64,000 nucleotides of DNA from JAPOXR01 sp965116115. Its GTDB lineage: Bacteria; Pseudomonadota; Alphaproteobacteria; Rhodobacterales; Rhodobacteraceae. Position 1 is the first letter of the stretch; each line of letters starts with the position of its first letter. The notes under the pieces are model-generated. The model did no database searches. It was not told where the DNA came from and saw only the letters and a list, made by a program, of their open reading frames with translations. Made by a program: the position numbers and the translations under genes. Below are positions 27,101-35,448 of this stretch, piece after piece. The stretch spans positions 3,968,001 to 4,032,000 of the forward strand of contig OZ220486.1 of assembly GCA_965116115.1 (NCBI GenBank), read 5' to 3'.

Positions 27101-29267
27101 CGCCGGCGGCACCGGCGCCTCCTATCACGCAAGCAGCCTGTTCGCCGACCGGAGGCCCCGCACCATTCTGCAGCTGGAACTGCCGACCGATGTGCTCACC
27201 CACCTCCAGTCGATGGGCCGCGGCAACCGGTTCGACCAGGTCGCTCTGCCGGAGTTCGTCACGGTTTCGACCGACACCGTCCCGGAACAGCGGCTGCTGG
27301 CCATGACCAACCGCAAACTGCGCACCGTCGGCGCCATACTTGACGGCGACCGCGATCATCCGGCACTGGCTCCGGACATCCCGGATCTGTTTAACGCCGT
27401 CGGTCAGGACGCCGCCGCTGCCGTGCTGCGCGCCGAATGCGGTTTGGCGGAACGGCTCGGACTGGTACGGGAAAGCGAGGACGCGCAAGAGAGGCCATTG
27501 AACACAGGGGCGTTGTTCACCCGCGCGATCCTTCTGCCCGAGGATGAGCAGCGGCGGCTGTTCGCGCTGCTGACGGCCGAATACCAGACGCGGGCGGCGG
27601 AACTCGACGCCGCCGGTTCCAACCCGCTGCGGGTGCCTTCGCTCGACGGGCATATGGTGATCCGCGAATCCGCTCCCTATGCCACCGACGGACGCTCCCG
27701 GCAGAATGCCGACACCGTGTTCGGGCGGCCCCTGACTCTCTCCACCGGAATCTGGCGCAGATTGCCGGGCTTGGCGGCGGAAACCGTCGCCGCCGCTGCC
27801 TTGGAGGCGCGCCGGCGCATCGCCGCCGGCGAAGATTCTCAGGCTGATCCGGCTTGGCAGTCGCGCCGTCTGTCGGCGCATTCGGGCATGCTGGCTGAAT
27901 CTCATGTCGGAGACCGGACAGTTCTGGAGGATCTGGCCCGGGCCTTGGCCGAGGCCGTTCCCGGCGCCGTCTGGCGCGACGGCGCCGGGCCGCGGGAGAT
28001 GGTGATCGTCGACTACATTCCGCCGGACGCCGATCTCGCCGGCTACCCGCATTCGCACGGATTCAAGATCGCCAGGCCGGGGGAGCCGCATTTCCAGCAT
28101 GTCCGCGGCACCGACCTGATCAACGGCGGGCCGGCCGGAACCAACATCCTGGACGCCGGCTCGCACGGCGTGCTGCGGCGGCTCGATGCTTACGCCCGAG
28201 CGGCGGTCGAGCGGCCGGTGCAGATTCTTTCCGGCGACATGCTGGCGGTGGCGGGAAATATGTACGGCCGCACCAGCGGCGACTACCGGATCGCGCAGTT
28301 CGTCGACCAGAACGGCATCAGCCACCGCGCGGGCGTCAACAGCGGCGACTCGCTTAGTCTGGAAATGCTGCCGTTCACGATTTCCGCCGGTTCCGTGCTG
28401 GATGTCGCGCGCAGCGGCGCGCCGGACGATGATCTTCATGCCGGGCGGCATTGGCCGTCCGCGCGGCAGGAAACGCGCGAGAGCCTCGCGCGGCCCGAAG
28501 GCAGCCGCGAATATCTGCTCACGCTGACGCCGGCGCGCCGCCGGCTGGATATCAACCTGCCGCGCCTGACCTTGAGGATGCGCGAGCAATTCTGGGCGGT
28601 CGACACCGGACCGGAGATCTACCGGACGATCCGCAGGCATGAACTTCCGTGCAAGACCGAACCGGCCGGCCCGCCGATCACGGCGCACTGCGACTTCTCG
28701 GATGTCGAGGCGGCCAGAACGGCCGAGCGGGTCTGCGCGCTCCTCGACAGGCATTCCGGCGTCGCGTTGCTGGCCCCCGGGCGGCTGCGTCCCTGGTGGT
28801 CGCGCGCCGGCGGCGACCTGCATGCGCGGCGGACGGTCCGCTGGAAGCCGGCCGCCGGACTTCCGGCGGCGGCCGGGCTGCTTCGGGAAGCGCTGGCCGG
28901 CGACCGCGTTCAGCCCTTCCTTCAGCTCGTCTGGCCCGGGGGCGACGCCGAGATGGATGCCGTCCCCGATCCGCACCGGCCCGGCATGATTCTGTCGTTG
29001 CCGGAATTCGACCGCGAGCACTGCGTGTTCTGGCGCACGGGGGAAGGCCGCGCCCTGTGGAACATTGTCGCCGGCGGCGCGGCGATGCCGGACACGCCCG
29101 CGCCGGCGACGGGACAGCGGCAATGCCGTTTCCTTCCGCAGAACGCTGCCGGAGCGGCGCTGGAGATCCTTCTCGACAAGGCCGCCGGGACCGGCGGTGA
29201 TATCCGGATCAATCCGGCGGCGGCCGCGGTTCCGGAGCGCAGCGCCGCCGCCGAGTTGGCCGCCTGA
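24159..29267 (+). CDS. Strawberry-notch-type SF2 helicase, 1702 aa
   Basis: This giant cytoplasmic protein has an SF2 helicase core of the strawberry-notch (SNO) type seen on plasmids, ICEs and phages. Motif I is FLLADQTGTGKGRALAGA (about 489-506) and motif II is LALDECHLAVNPDS (about 631-644). The C-terminal helicase lobe has IYNAAGGTGASYHASS and LQSMGRGNRFDQVALPEF (about 980-1030). The first 480 and last 600 residues are not assigned. SNO-like helicases of mobile elements often travel with methyltransferases, but none is adjacent here. The start is TTG at 24159. The next gene overlaps by one base (TGATG). Confidence 0.85.
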   Translation: MPNWWVFPARAPVRLYYHAEESGVRLLLRSSERIGHRLSGWNAVAGMSGAWTARLPDAPEETARLLPARLFRELRGRREDLAAPVIESRYRLLRCPRSARVVGKNEFGEEVREQDGRRWFLWPGMQPGGSWIGSERAHMPRRALRFRDRACYRHFAAGLAGQAARGQIRIDDDELHRLGAAVIDAGRRRGFRPWTDSPAESRTTLIEELRAAALRPARDSDRPLWTEAVTLERAVPALAASGGASPPLAVAAAAAAVAGPLREAGLVGAVDSGGWAGLFSGGANCVFDGRGLAAAEACAKLALASEQRAGRIVALIPADPESPELRSARQRIGQERGIEAALHLPPEAAGGEAICMLALGLPRPQRLAEAPPQAMRVTRATATGDIRRWLDEALRSRRRLAGEEDSVSRLAAYVPASRLGAARCMIPRGQQAAAAAAAQRVIDRHGPVDGFVSGLLEMSEDQLEQRFSPEQIDAVAMAESARRRSRAFLLADQTGTGKGRALAGAAGAWLNSGPDRRVLYLTKDAGVAMDVLRDIAAAGLSRAAGTVGLLGAGMASELRSRPDPEPPAQAPGDAERRRILDSRAWPEGSRFVISAYSCFQQAAADDAEKSASARRGAAWLLEASADPDVMLALDECHLAVNPDSVTGANIRQAVAAAGHVVFASATALRSLKGLDLYQRLLPSDISRSEFRHLRQTLEAGGETAQESFVSMLVEDGVMLRRDHDSGRVPYRVHTPEGAALQRNAAVMTALRPVAEALAAAREEVGAWVRQAFPDARRNRPPQDFQELGIDVARAALDTISVPGFGAPLDRIATAALTAMKIDQVVELAAAELGERERKPMISLSYTAGSWLEQIAAGVISLPAHRPPDLRDRLTAAAAGMFRVRRRGDAEPFDSRVSSERVAAAWRRVADAIEAMPAGLPASPVDAIIDGLRARGWSCREITGREWMMTPEGRVKRRDVPPKQTVARAFNDGECDVLIYNAAGGTGASYHASSLFADRRPRTILQLELPTDVLTHLQSMGRGNRFDQVALPEFVTVSTDTVPEQRLLAMTNRKLRTVGAILDGDRDHPALAPDIPDLFNAVGQDAAAAVLRAECGLAERLGLVRESEDAQERPLNTGALFTRAILLPEDEQRRLFALLTAEYQTRAAELDAAGSNPLRVPSLDGHMVIRESAPYATDGRSRQNADTVFGRPLTLSTGIWRRLPGLAAETVAAAALEARRRIAAGEDSQADPAWQSRRLSAHSGMLAESHVGDRTVLEDLARALAEAVPGAVWRDGAGPREMVIVDYIPPDADLAGYPHSHGFKIARPGEPHFQHVRGTDLINGGPAGTNILDAGSHGVLRRLDAYARAAVERPVQILSGDMLAVAGNMYGRTSGDYRIAQFVDQNGISHRAGVNSGDSLSLEMLPFTISAGSVLDVARSGAPDDDLHAGRHWPSARQETRESLARPEGSREYLLTLTPARRRLDINLPRLTLRMREQFWAVDTGPEIYRTIRRHELPCKTEPAGPPITAHCDFSDVEAARTAERVCALLDRHSGVALLAPGRLRPWWSRAGGDLHARRTVRWKPAAGLPAAAGLLREALAGDRVQPFLQLVWPGGDAEMDAVPDPHRPGMILSLPEFDREHCVFWRTGEGRALWNIVAGGAAMPDTPAPATGQRQCRFLPQNAAGAALEILLDKAAGTGGDIRINPAAAAVPERSAAAELAA

Positions 29268-31366
29268 TGCTGGCCCTGCGCAGCTGGCCGGAACGTGACG
29301 CGGTAATCGTCGTCGGTTGCGTTCATGCCGGCCGGGTCGACGCGCTTCTGCTGGAGTCCTGGTCCAGCGCTGATCCGGCCATGACCCTGCGGACAGCACG
29401 GGCGCCGAGACCGCCCGGCGCTTCCGGCCCGGAACGTTACCTTGCCTCGGCCGCCGCCTTTTGGGAGCTCGACCGGCCCCGAATGCCGGTCGATCCGCTG
29501 GCCCCGCCGATGACGACCGGCGGCATCGACGCCGGCGAACCGGACTGGGAAGAAGAACGGCTGGCGCTTACAACCCATACCGGGCTTCGCCTGGCTGCCG
29601 CCGCCGGCGAGCTGCTGGAAGTAGAGGCGGGTGTTTTCGGGTCGCATACCAACGCTCTGGCGGAACTACTTGACGCACATGGCCGTAACCCCGCCCTGAC
29701 CCTGGCCGAATCCGGCTTTCAGCTTGCCGAGGGGCGGCGGGCGCACGCCGCCTGCCCCGGCGATATGACCATGGCCGGGCTGGCATGGTACGCGGCCGGC
29801 GGCGAAGCCGGAAGGCTGCGTCGCCAAGCGGCGCATGCCATGCCTCTCTTCGCCGGAATTCTGGCTGCCGAACCGGAGGCGCGCGCCGCGGTCGATGCCC
29901 GCCGGTCGCTGACCGCTTTGCTCCGCGGCCGCTATCCCGGTCTCGGGGCCGGCGGCGTGCGCCGTTTGGGACGCATCGCCGGCGGCACCTCCGAACAGCA
30001 GGCGCTCGGCGAAGGCTTCACCGCCGCCGAGGACGCCGACATCCTCGGCAATGTACGGCAGCGGCGTTTGCCGCTCTCCGGCAGCTGGAAGACGGAGGAG
30101 GCGCTGGGCTGGCTCGACCGGGCCGCCGCGCAGACCGGCGGCATCGGCATTCTGCCGCAGGACGCCGACAGCTGGCGCGCCTTCACCACTGTCTGGTCGG
30201 GAATGATCATGCCGATGGCGACGCATTTCGGCATCGACATGCTGCGTATGCGCCCGGAGAAGGGCGACTGGAGGAAACTGCTGGCGGGTCTTGGCCGCGA
30301 TCTCGACCTTCCGGAACCGCCGGATCGCCGGCAGTTGAATATCGCCGTCGTCGACGCCGCTGAACTGGCCGATCTCCTGGCCGCCGACATCGTGCTGCCG
30401 GCGGCGATGCGGGCGATTCGCAGCGGCGGGCACCGGCTTCGCACGGTCTCTGCGAACGATCCGGAAATTATCCTGCAGGCCCGCCAGGCGGCGCTCGACA
30501 TGCTCATACCGCCGAAATCCGGGCAGCCTCTGCGCGCCTGCGCCGCCGCCGTGCGGACAGGCCTGACCCGTCTGACGGCCCTTGAGGACGTGCGCAGGGC
30601 GAAACCGGAGAACAGCGCCGTACCGGCAACAGGTAGCGCCTGGTTGCGCGAAGCCTGGGAACCGCCTTGGCCTGACTGGACCGCGCCGAACGGCGCCCGT
30701 TTCCGCTTCCTGCCTGACCGCAGGGCTATGCAGGCCGAAGGCGAAACGATGCAGCACTGCATAGGCCGCATGCACAGCTACTGGCTCAGGTGCTGGCGCG
30801 GCGCGGCGATCGCCGCGCACATCAAACCGCCGACTGAGAGCTGGAACGGCAATCCGGCGCTGGAAAGCGGATGGCGGAAAGGAGCCACCGTCTTCATGAA
30901 ACTGTCCGATGACGACAGCCGGACCGAGATGGCGGAGCTGCACGGCTTCCGGAACCTGCGCGTCTCCCTGTCCGGCAACCCGTTCCGCGCCGCCGCCGAC
31001 CAGCTGGCCGAGGCGGTCAGTCAGGGCGGGATCGAACGCCGACCGGAACGCGGCGCCTTCCGCGCCTGGCTGCGGACGGATGCGGGGATGGAACTGACAG
31101 GCGGAAGGGCGGAAATCCTGCAAGAGGATCCTTGGCAGCGGCGCTGCGGTCACGATTTCATGGACCCGGCACACGCGCAGAGGCTCTGGGAGGAGTGGCG
31201 GCCGGCCGTGCCGGGCAGTTCGGGGACAATGAAGCCGGAAGCGGCGGTCTGGCGGCAGCCGGCGGCGCAGCGGCTGCTGGCGATGCTTTCGCCGGATGCG
31301 CATGAACGGATGGCGTCGGCCGGCCGCCGCGCTTGCGCCGCTCCGAAGCCGAAGATGGCGCTATGA
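29267..31366 (+). CDS. PcfJ-like domain protein, 699 aa
   Basis: Residues about 480-600 resemble the PcfJ-like domain of conjugative elements: FRFLPDRRAMQAEGETMQHC with IGRMHSYW, then a segment on the element's own strand-like ATVFMKLSDDD. The N-terminal 450 residues are unassigned, Ala-rich and mostly helical. The protein is translationally coupled to the strawberry-notch helicase before it and to a small gene after it, which puts it in the same transfer or replication operon. PcfJ proteins have no settled biochemical function. Homology beyond this domain could not be judged. Confidence 0.65.
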   Translation: MLALRSWPERDAVIVVGCVHAGRVDALLLESWSSADPAMTLRTARAPRPPGASGPERYLASAAAFWELDRPRMPVDPLAPPMTTGGIDAGEPDWEEERLALTTHTGLRLAAAAGELLEVEAGVFGSHTNALAELLDAHGRNPALTLAESGFQLAEGRRAHAACPGDMTMAGLAWYAAGGEAGRLRRQAAHAMPLFAGILAAEPEARAAVDARRSLTALLRGRYPGLGAGGVRRLGRIAGGTSEQQALGEGFTAAEDADILGNVRQRRLPLSGSWKTEEALGWLDRAAAQTGGIGILPQDADSWRAFTTVWSGMIMPMATHFGIDMLRMRPEKGDWRKLLAGLGRDLDLPEPPDRRQLNIAVVDAAELADLLAADIVLPAAMRAIRSGGHRLRTVSANDPEIILQARQAALDMLIPPKSGQPLRACAAAVRTGLTRLTALEDVRRAKPENSAVPATGSAWLREAWEPPWPDWTAPNGARFRFLPDRRAMQAEGETMQHCIGRMHSYWLRCWRGAAIAAHIKPPTESWNGNPALESGWRKGATVFMKLSDDDSRTEMAELHGFRNLRVSLSGNPFRAAADQLAEAVSQGGIERRPERGAFRAWLRTDAGMELTGGRAEILQEDPWQRRCGHDFMDPAHAQRLWEEWRPAVPGSSGTMKPEAAVWRQPAAQRLLAMLSPDAHERMASAGRRACAAPKPKMAL

Positions 31367-31707
31367 GCGTTCCTGTCAGCGCCGGGCCGGTTCGGATTCG
31401 CCCGGCATTGCCGCGCGGGCGGCGGGTCGATTTCCGGGAGGCGGCGCACTGGCAGGCGGTCTGCCTTGGATGGCGGCCGTCCGGCGGTTACTGGCGTAAG
31501 GCCGACGGGCGGACCCAGGCTGCCTTAAATGACCGGCAGCCGCTTGCCGCTTCCCTGTTTTGCCGGCTTTCGGGCCGGCGGCAGGCCCTGCGGCCCGCAG
31601 AGGCGGCGCAGGCCGAACGCGGCGAGCAGTTGAGCTGGACGCTGGCGCTGATCCCGGTGCCGCAGGCGCAGGCCGATTCCGAACTGGGGTGCGTCCGGGA
31701 CCGTTGA
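31363..31707 (+). CDS. Small hypothetical protein, 114 aa
   Basis: The ATG at 31363 overlaps the stop of the PcfJ-like gene (ATGA), so it is the last gene of the helicase operon. The protein is basic and contains HWQAVCLGWRPSGGYWRKAD and SWTLALIPVPQAQADSE. No family, signal or membrane segment is visible. Confidence 0.55.
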   Translation: MSVPVSAGPVRIRPALPRGRRVDFREAAHWQAVCLGWRPSGGYWRKADGRTQAALNDRQPLAASLFCRLSGRRQALRPAEAAQAERGEQLSWTLALIPVPQAQADSELGCVRDR

Positions 31708-31867
31708 ATGAGAACGCGACCCTGTATTAGCTCCGTTCGACTCCTTGGACAGAGCCGATGGTTTCTGCCGATGTTATGGCGGTTGCTGTCGTTCCGCCGA
31801 GCCCTTATGCTCTTTTGAACAATAACAACGGCCGCGCCAGCATAGATGAATCCGGAGGTGTCGGGCA

Positions 31868-32584
31868 ATGGATATGGAACAGGTTCCTATCGAATGCTGT
31901 CCCAGATGCGGAACCAACGGCGTATCCGTCGGCTTGCCTATGATTGGCGTGGCGGTAGGTAAGGAGCCTTGGACTGAGCAGTTCGGGATTTGTCGGATAT
32001 GCAATCAAGGAGTGATCATCCGTTTTGTCGCCCATATTCCCGGCGGCAATCCTCTCCGGTACGCATATCTAGGGGCCGACAGAGACATTGAACGTCATCA
32101 CCAGCACATACTTCCAAAAGCCGACAGAGACATTCCCGAGCATCTTCCCGAACATGCTGAACAGTACTTCAAGCAGGGTATCGACAGTCTGCGGCAGAAG
32201 AACTTCGATGCCGCCGGAGCCATGTTCCGCAAGACGCTGGAGTCGGGCCTGAAAAGCCTTTTCGGACACTCTGGCGCGCCACTTTACAAACTGATTGAAA
32301 GGGCGGCGCAGGAAGGCCGGCTGACTCACGACCTCGAGGCCTGGGCAAATGAAATCCGTATTTCCGGCAACTCCGCAGTCCATGATGATAAACCGTTCTC
32401 GGAAGAGGAAACCGTTCAGTTGGAAGAATTCACCAGGCTGGTCATGACCTATCTCTTCACTCTCCCTAAGAAGTTAAGTTTAGCGAAAGAAAGGCGCGGC
32501 ACCAGAATCGAATTGGCAGATCAGAAAACTAGGGGTACCGCTATTGGAATTTCCCGTCTTCCGGCAGCAGTCCGGCGGAGCTGA
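31868..32584 (+). CDS. DUF4145 domain protein, C-terminus altered by IS relic
   Basis: The N-terminus carries a zinc-ribbon-like CCPRCGTNG and CRICNQG pair. The middle and C-terminal parts match DUF4145, with FDAAGAMFRKTLESGLKSLF and EIRISGNSAVHDDKPFSEEE. DUF4145 occurs in restriction-type and defence proteins, alone or fused to nucleases. About the last 20 codons run into the left end of the ISAs1 relic, so the natural C-terminus is probably lost or changed. It follows the helicase operon but is separated by 160 bases. Confidence 0.72.
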   Translation: MDMEQVPIECCPRCGTNGVSVGLPMIGVAVGKEPWTEQFGICRICNQGVIIRFVAHIPGGNPLRYAYLGADRDIERHHQHILPKADRDIPEHLPEHAEQYFKQGIDSLRQKNFDAAGAMFRKTLESGLKSLFGHSGAPLYKLIERAAQEGRLTHDLEAWANEIRISGNSAVHDDKPFSEEETVQLEEFTRLVMTYLFTLPKKLSLAKERRGTRIELADQKTRGTAIGISRLPAAVRRS

Positions 32585-33667
32585 TGAGCTTCAGCGCATA
32601 GCGGTGATACCATACGGCTTTCTTGAGTTTGCCGCGCATTGACTCAGCCTGCTTGTCCTCCGTGACCCGCGCTGAGTTGAGAGACAGCCGCCGCATCACG
32701 GCAAGGTTCTCCGGCCCGGGTCCGGTCCGGTTTCGCGGATAATCTTCGTTCCTCGTGACTTCAAGGAACCGGTGCAGAATGTTCTCTGCCGACCAGTGTT
32801 CCCGCACTCCTTTGAGAAAACGCTCCGGATCCCGCTTCCCGTTCAAAATGAAACCCGGGTTCCGGCACGGCGCTTTCCCCTGATTTCCCGGGTCGAAGAG
32901 ACCGATCCGACAGCGGCGAGACTCGGCCAGCGGCGCTCTTTCAGCCAGCCGACATCATGGCGGAACGCGGACCGCCGGGTTTCGATCCGGCCATGCCCCT
33001 CTCCTTATGCGTCTCGGAAAACTGAATGTTCTCAATTTTACCGGGATTCTCTGTATACGGTTTCACATCCTTATGCGGATTGCCCTTCAAAGCGAAAATA
33101 TACCTGCCGCCGCTGTCCTTCACGGCTTCCGATATCGGCCGCTGCGCGTGGCATCGCGTCCGCCGCCGCTGCCGTCCGGCCCCGGATGTCGAGGAGCTTC
33201 AGAAGCGCGGGGATCGCGGTGATCCCATCCGACTTCCCGTCGACCGCGGTCTGCGCGAGAACCAGCCGCGTGTCAGAGGCGAAAGCGTGAACCAGATGCA
33301 GAGGCTGCTGTTTAGAAGCGTCGGCTAATGGCCTGCGCAGGGTCTTGCCGTAAAGACGCGCGGGAACGATGCCGGGTTCGACGGGATCGGGGCTGTTGAA
33401 CAGGTCGGAACAGGCGTAGCGACTCGGCGTGCCGTACTTCAGATCCATGAACTCAAGCAGGAATTTCTTCTTGATTTCAGCGAATTCGACTGTACCGGTG
33501 CATGTTTCGCCTCCCGACATGACGGTCAGAAGAGCGATCATGAGCATTTCGTGAAGGTCGTGCCGGGCAGCGTTGCTGCGCCGGGGATCGGTGATGCCGT
33601 TGAGAATATGAGATAAATCAGTCATCTGCTTGCCTCTGTTTGTATTTTTGAGGCATTGATGGAACAA
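32541..33667 (-). pseudogene. ISAs1-family transposase, frameshifted relic
   Basis: Three minus-strand frames together form an ISAs1 (H-repeat-like DDE) transposase. 33071-33667 gives the N-terminus with ILNGITDPRRSNAARHDLHE and TAVDGKSDGITAIPALLKLL. About 32941-33123 supplies GGRYIFALKGNPHKDVKPY. 32541-32846 gives the C-terminus with REHWSAENILHRFLEVTRNE and NLAVMRRLSLN. At least two frameshifts separate them, so the gene is dead. It has replaced the end of the DUF4145 gene. Confidence 0.8.
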
Positions 33668-33714
33668 AATGAACTGATCAGCAAACAGAAGAATTCAAAA
33701 GCGATAGCCCTATA

Positions 33715-33922
33715 CAGTGCCTGCCAGAAAACCTATAACCAATTGAATTCAAAGAGTGATTCACTGCTTTCAGTGAACGAAGACTTTCCTGTCTTGACCA
33801 GATTCACGCTGATTCCAACCTGAACGGGCAATCACAACATCATAATTGATAATTCTTCGTTCCCCAGATACTGTAATTCTTCTCACATATTCAGCGTGTT
33901 ACGGGTTTTCTGGCAGGCACTA
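33715..33922. mobile_element. Non-autonomous MITE of about 206 bp with 18-bp TIRs
   Basis: The perfect inverted repeat AGTGCCTGCCAGAAAACC lies at 33716-33733 and, reversed, at 33904-33921. The interior is AT-rich and non-coding. The flanks TATA and TATATA suggest a TA-rich target duplication. It lies between the ISAs1 relic and the operon opened by repeat element C. Confidence 0.65.
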
Positions 33923-34039
33923 TATATGACCCGGTACGCTATGCCGTTATGGACGGAGAAACCGTCCCGGTGAACGGGGACGAAAAGGGCGCAACGGCGT
34001 CGGGCCAGTCGCGAACAATTGACGCGTCAAATCCCAGAT

Positions 34040-34076
34040 ACCGTTTCGGGCTGCATGCGGGCGCCGGTTATCCTTT
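34040..34076 (+). promoter_or_regulatory. Upstream repeat element C
   Basis: CCGTTTCGGGCTGCATGC followed by GGGCGCCGGTTATCC matches elements A (12846) and B (22786). It lies about 32 bases before the start codon at 34108. A TTGACG hexamer occurs at about 34019, just upstream. Confidence 0.45.
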
Positions 34077-34107
34077 CCGCGGCAACCCGGACCGAAAGGA
34101 AGCGCCG

Positions 34108-35448
34108 ATGGGATTCACAGAACTGAAAACAGCCCGGCGACAGGCCTCGCGAACCCGCAGGCCGGCAAGCCTGGCCAGCGCTGTCCTGCGCGTGGACAGC
34201 GTCGATCCGCAGGCCGGGAAACTGACGGTGACACCGGCCGCCGGCAGCGCTTCCGCTCTAGGCATGCAAATCGGTAAGGCCTACGCGCTTGCTATCCGCG
34301 ACAATCCGAAAGCCGCGCGCCAGCCCAACCTCAACGATCTGCTCGGCCTGCCGGGCGGAAGCTCCTCCGCCTCAATGAAGGTCGAGGCCGGGACAACCCT
34401 GATCGGCGACAATGTCCAGCTGATCGACGACCGGCTTTCCGCGAGTTGGGTGAGCTTGGCTTCAGGGCCGCAGTCAGACCGAAACTTCGGCGGACCGGCG
34501 ACCGTGCTGGACGGTCATATCCTGACCCGCGCCATAACCATAGACGGCGCGACGCGGTTCCGCTCGGAGATCATGCATCCGGATGAGGCGATCCAGGTAG
34601 AGGGTGATCGCCCGGCGCTTGCGGCTGCCCTGACTGCGGCGCTGAACCGTTCCGGCCCGGGCCGAGCTGCGGCGGTCGTGCGGGTCTCCGACCGGAACAG
34701 CGGCGAGAATATGAACGATTTCGTTCGCCGCAGGCGCCACGGTGATGCCCTTGAGGAAACGTCCGCCGCCGTCGAACGCTATCTGGAAGAGCGCCGGACC
34801 CCGGTCGATGCCCTGAAAGATATGGAGGTGGCCGTGGAGGTGATTCCGGCCAGCGTGATCCTGATCGGCTCGACACAGCAGGATCAGCTGAAGGAGGCGC
34901 TGAGCAGTCAAGACGGCCGCGAAGGCACGCTGCGCGGGGCAAGAAAGTTCGATCTCGCCGAAGTGCATCCGGACCAGCGTGTATACGAACCGCGCAGCGA
35001 CTCCGACGAGGAGCCGTCGGACCGGCAGAAGCAGTATATCGACGCCATCGCGCATGAGCGCAACCGGGCGGTGCCGGCCGTGGCGCGGGAAAACCGAGCC
35101 GCGGCGAGCGCCTGGATCGACCAGAACCGGCTGCTGCTCGGCTGGGCCCCGGGCCAGATCGTCGTTCGCGAAGGCATTCAGCGAGACGGAGGCGATCCCT
35201 ACGATGTGGCGGTCGCCTGCGCTCTCAGCCGGCGCACCGGCGTTCAACTGCCGGCCATCGCCACGCCGGCGGCGCCGAAGGCCCCCGAATATATGCGTGA
35301 AGCGGCCTCGCAGCAGAACAGCGACCGGGCGGCCCTGCTGGCGTCGCCCCTGCCGGCTGATCCTGCGCCGGACGCCGCTGCCGGGGATCTGACCGCGGCG
35401 CTACGGGACAGCGACTACGACCACCGCGACGCCGATCCGAGCTTCTGA
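34108..35448 (+). CDS. Hypothetical protein upstream of PilO-like gene
   Basis: I do not recognise this 446-residue protein. The start at 34108 follows GAAAGGAAG, and an in-frame ATG further upstream overlaps repeat element C and is less likely. The protein is soluble with a beta-rich N-terminal half (VDSVDPQAGKLTVTPAAG), a helical charged middle (NDFVRRRRHGDALEETSAA) and a disordered Ala/Pro-rich tail ending DYDHRDADPSF. It ends directly against the start of the PilO-like gene, so the two are one operon. A role in pilus assembly or DNA transfer is inference from position. Confidence 0.6.
   Translation: MGFTELKTARRQASRTRRPASLASAVLRVDSVDPQAGKLTVTPAAGSASALGMQIGKAYALAIRDNPKAARQPNLNDLLGLPGGSSSASMKVEAGTTLIGDNVQLIDDRLSASWVSLASGPQSDRNFGGPATVLDGHILTRAITIDGATRFRSEIMHPDEAIQVEGDRPALAAALTAALNRSGPGRAAAVVRVSDRNSGENMNDFVRRRRHGDALEETSAAVERYLEERRTPVDALKDMEVAVEVIPASVILIGSTQQDQLKEALSSQDGREGTLRGARKFDLAEVHPDQRVYEPRSDSDEEPSDRQKQYIDAIAHERNRAVPAVARENRAAASAWIDQNRLLLGWAPGQIVVREGIQRDGGDPYDVAVACALSRRTGVQLPAIATPAAPKAPEYMREAASQQNSDRAALLASPLPADPAPDAAAGDLTAALRDSDYDHRDADPSF

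Noticed and set aside
26850..29399. 849-codon open frame on the minus strand inside the helicase gene
   Set aside because: It is antisense to the clearly coding strawberry-notch helicase, is Arg/Pro/Gly-rich and shows no motifs. Long antisense frames are common in GC-rich DNA.
29666..31303. 545-codon minus-strand frame
   Set aside because: It is antisense to the PcfJ-like gene, with Arg/Pro-rich low-complexity content.
33949..34107. Upstream extension of the 446-residue protein
   Set aside because: It covers repeat element C and lacks a ribosome site, whereas the ATG at 34108 has GAAAGGAAG in front.
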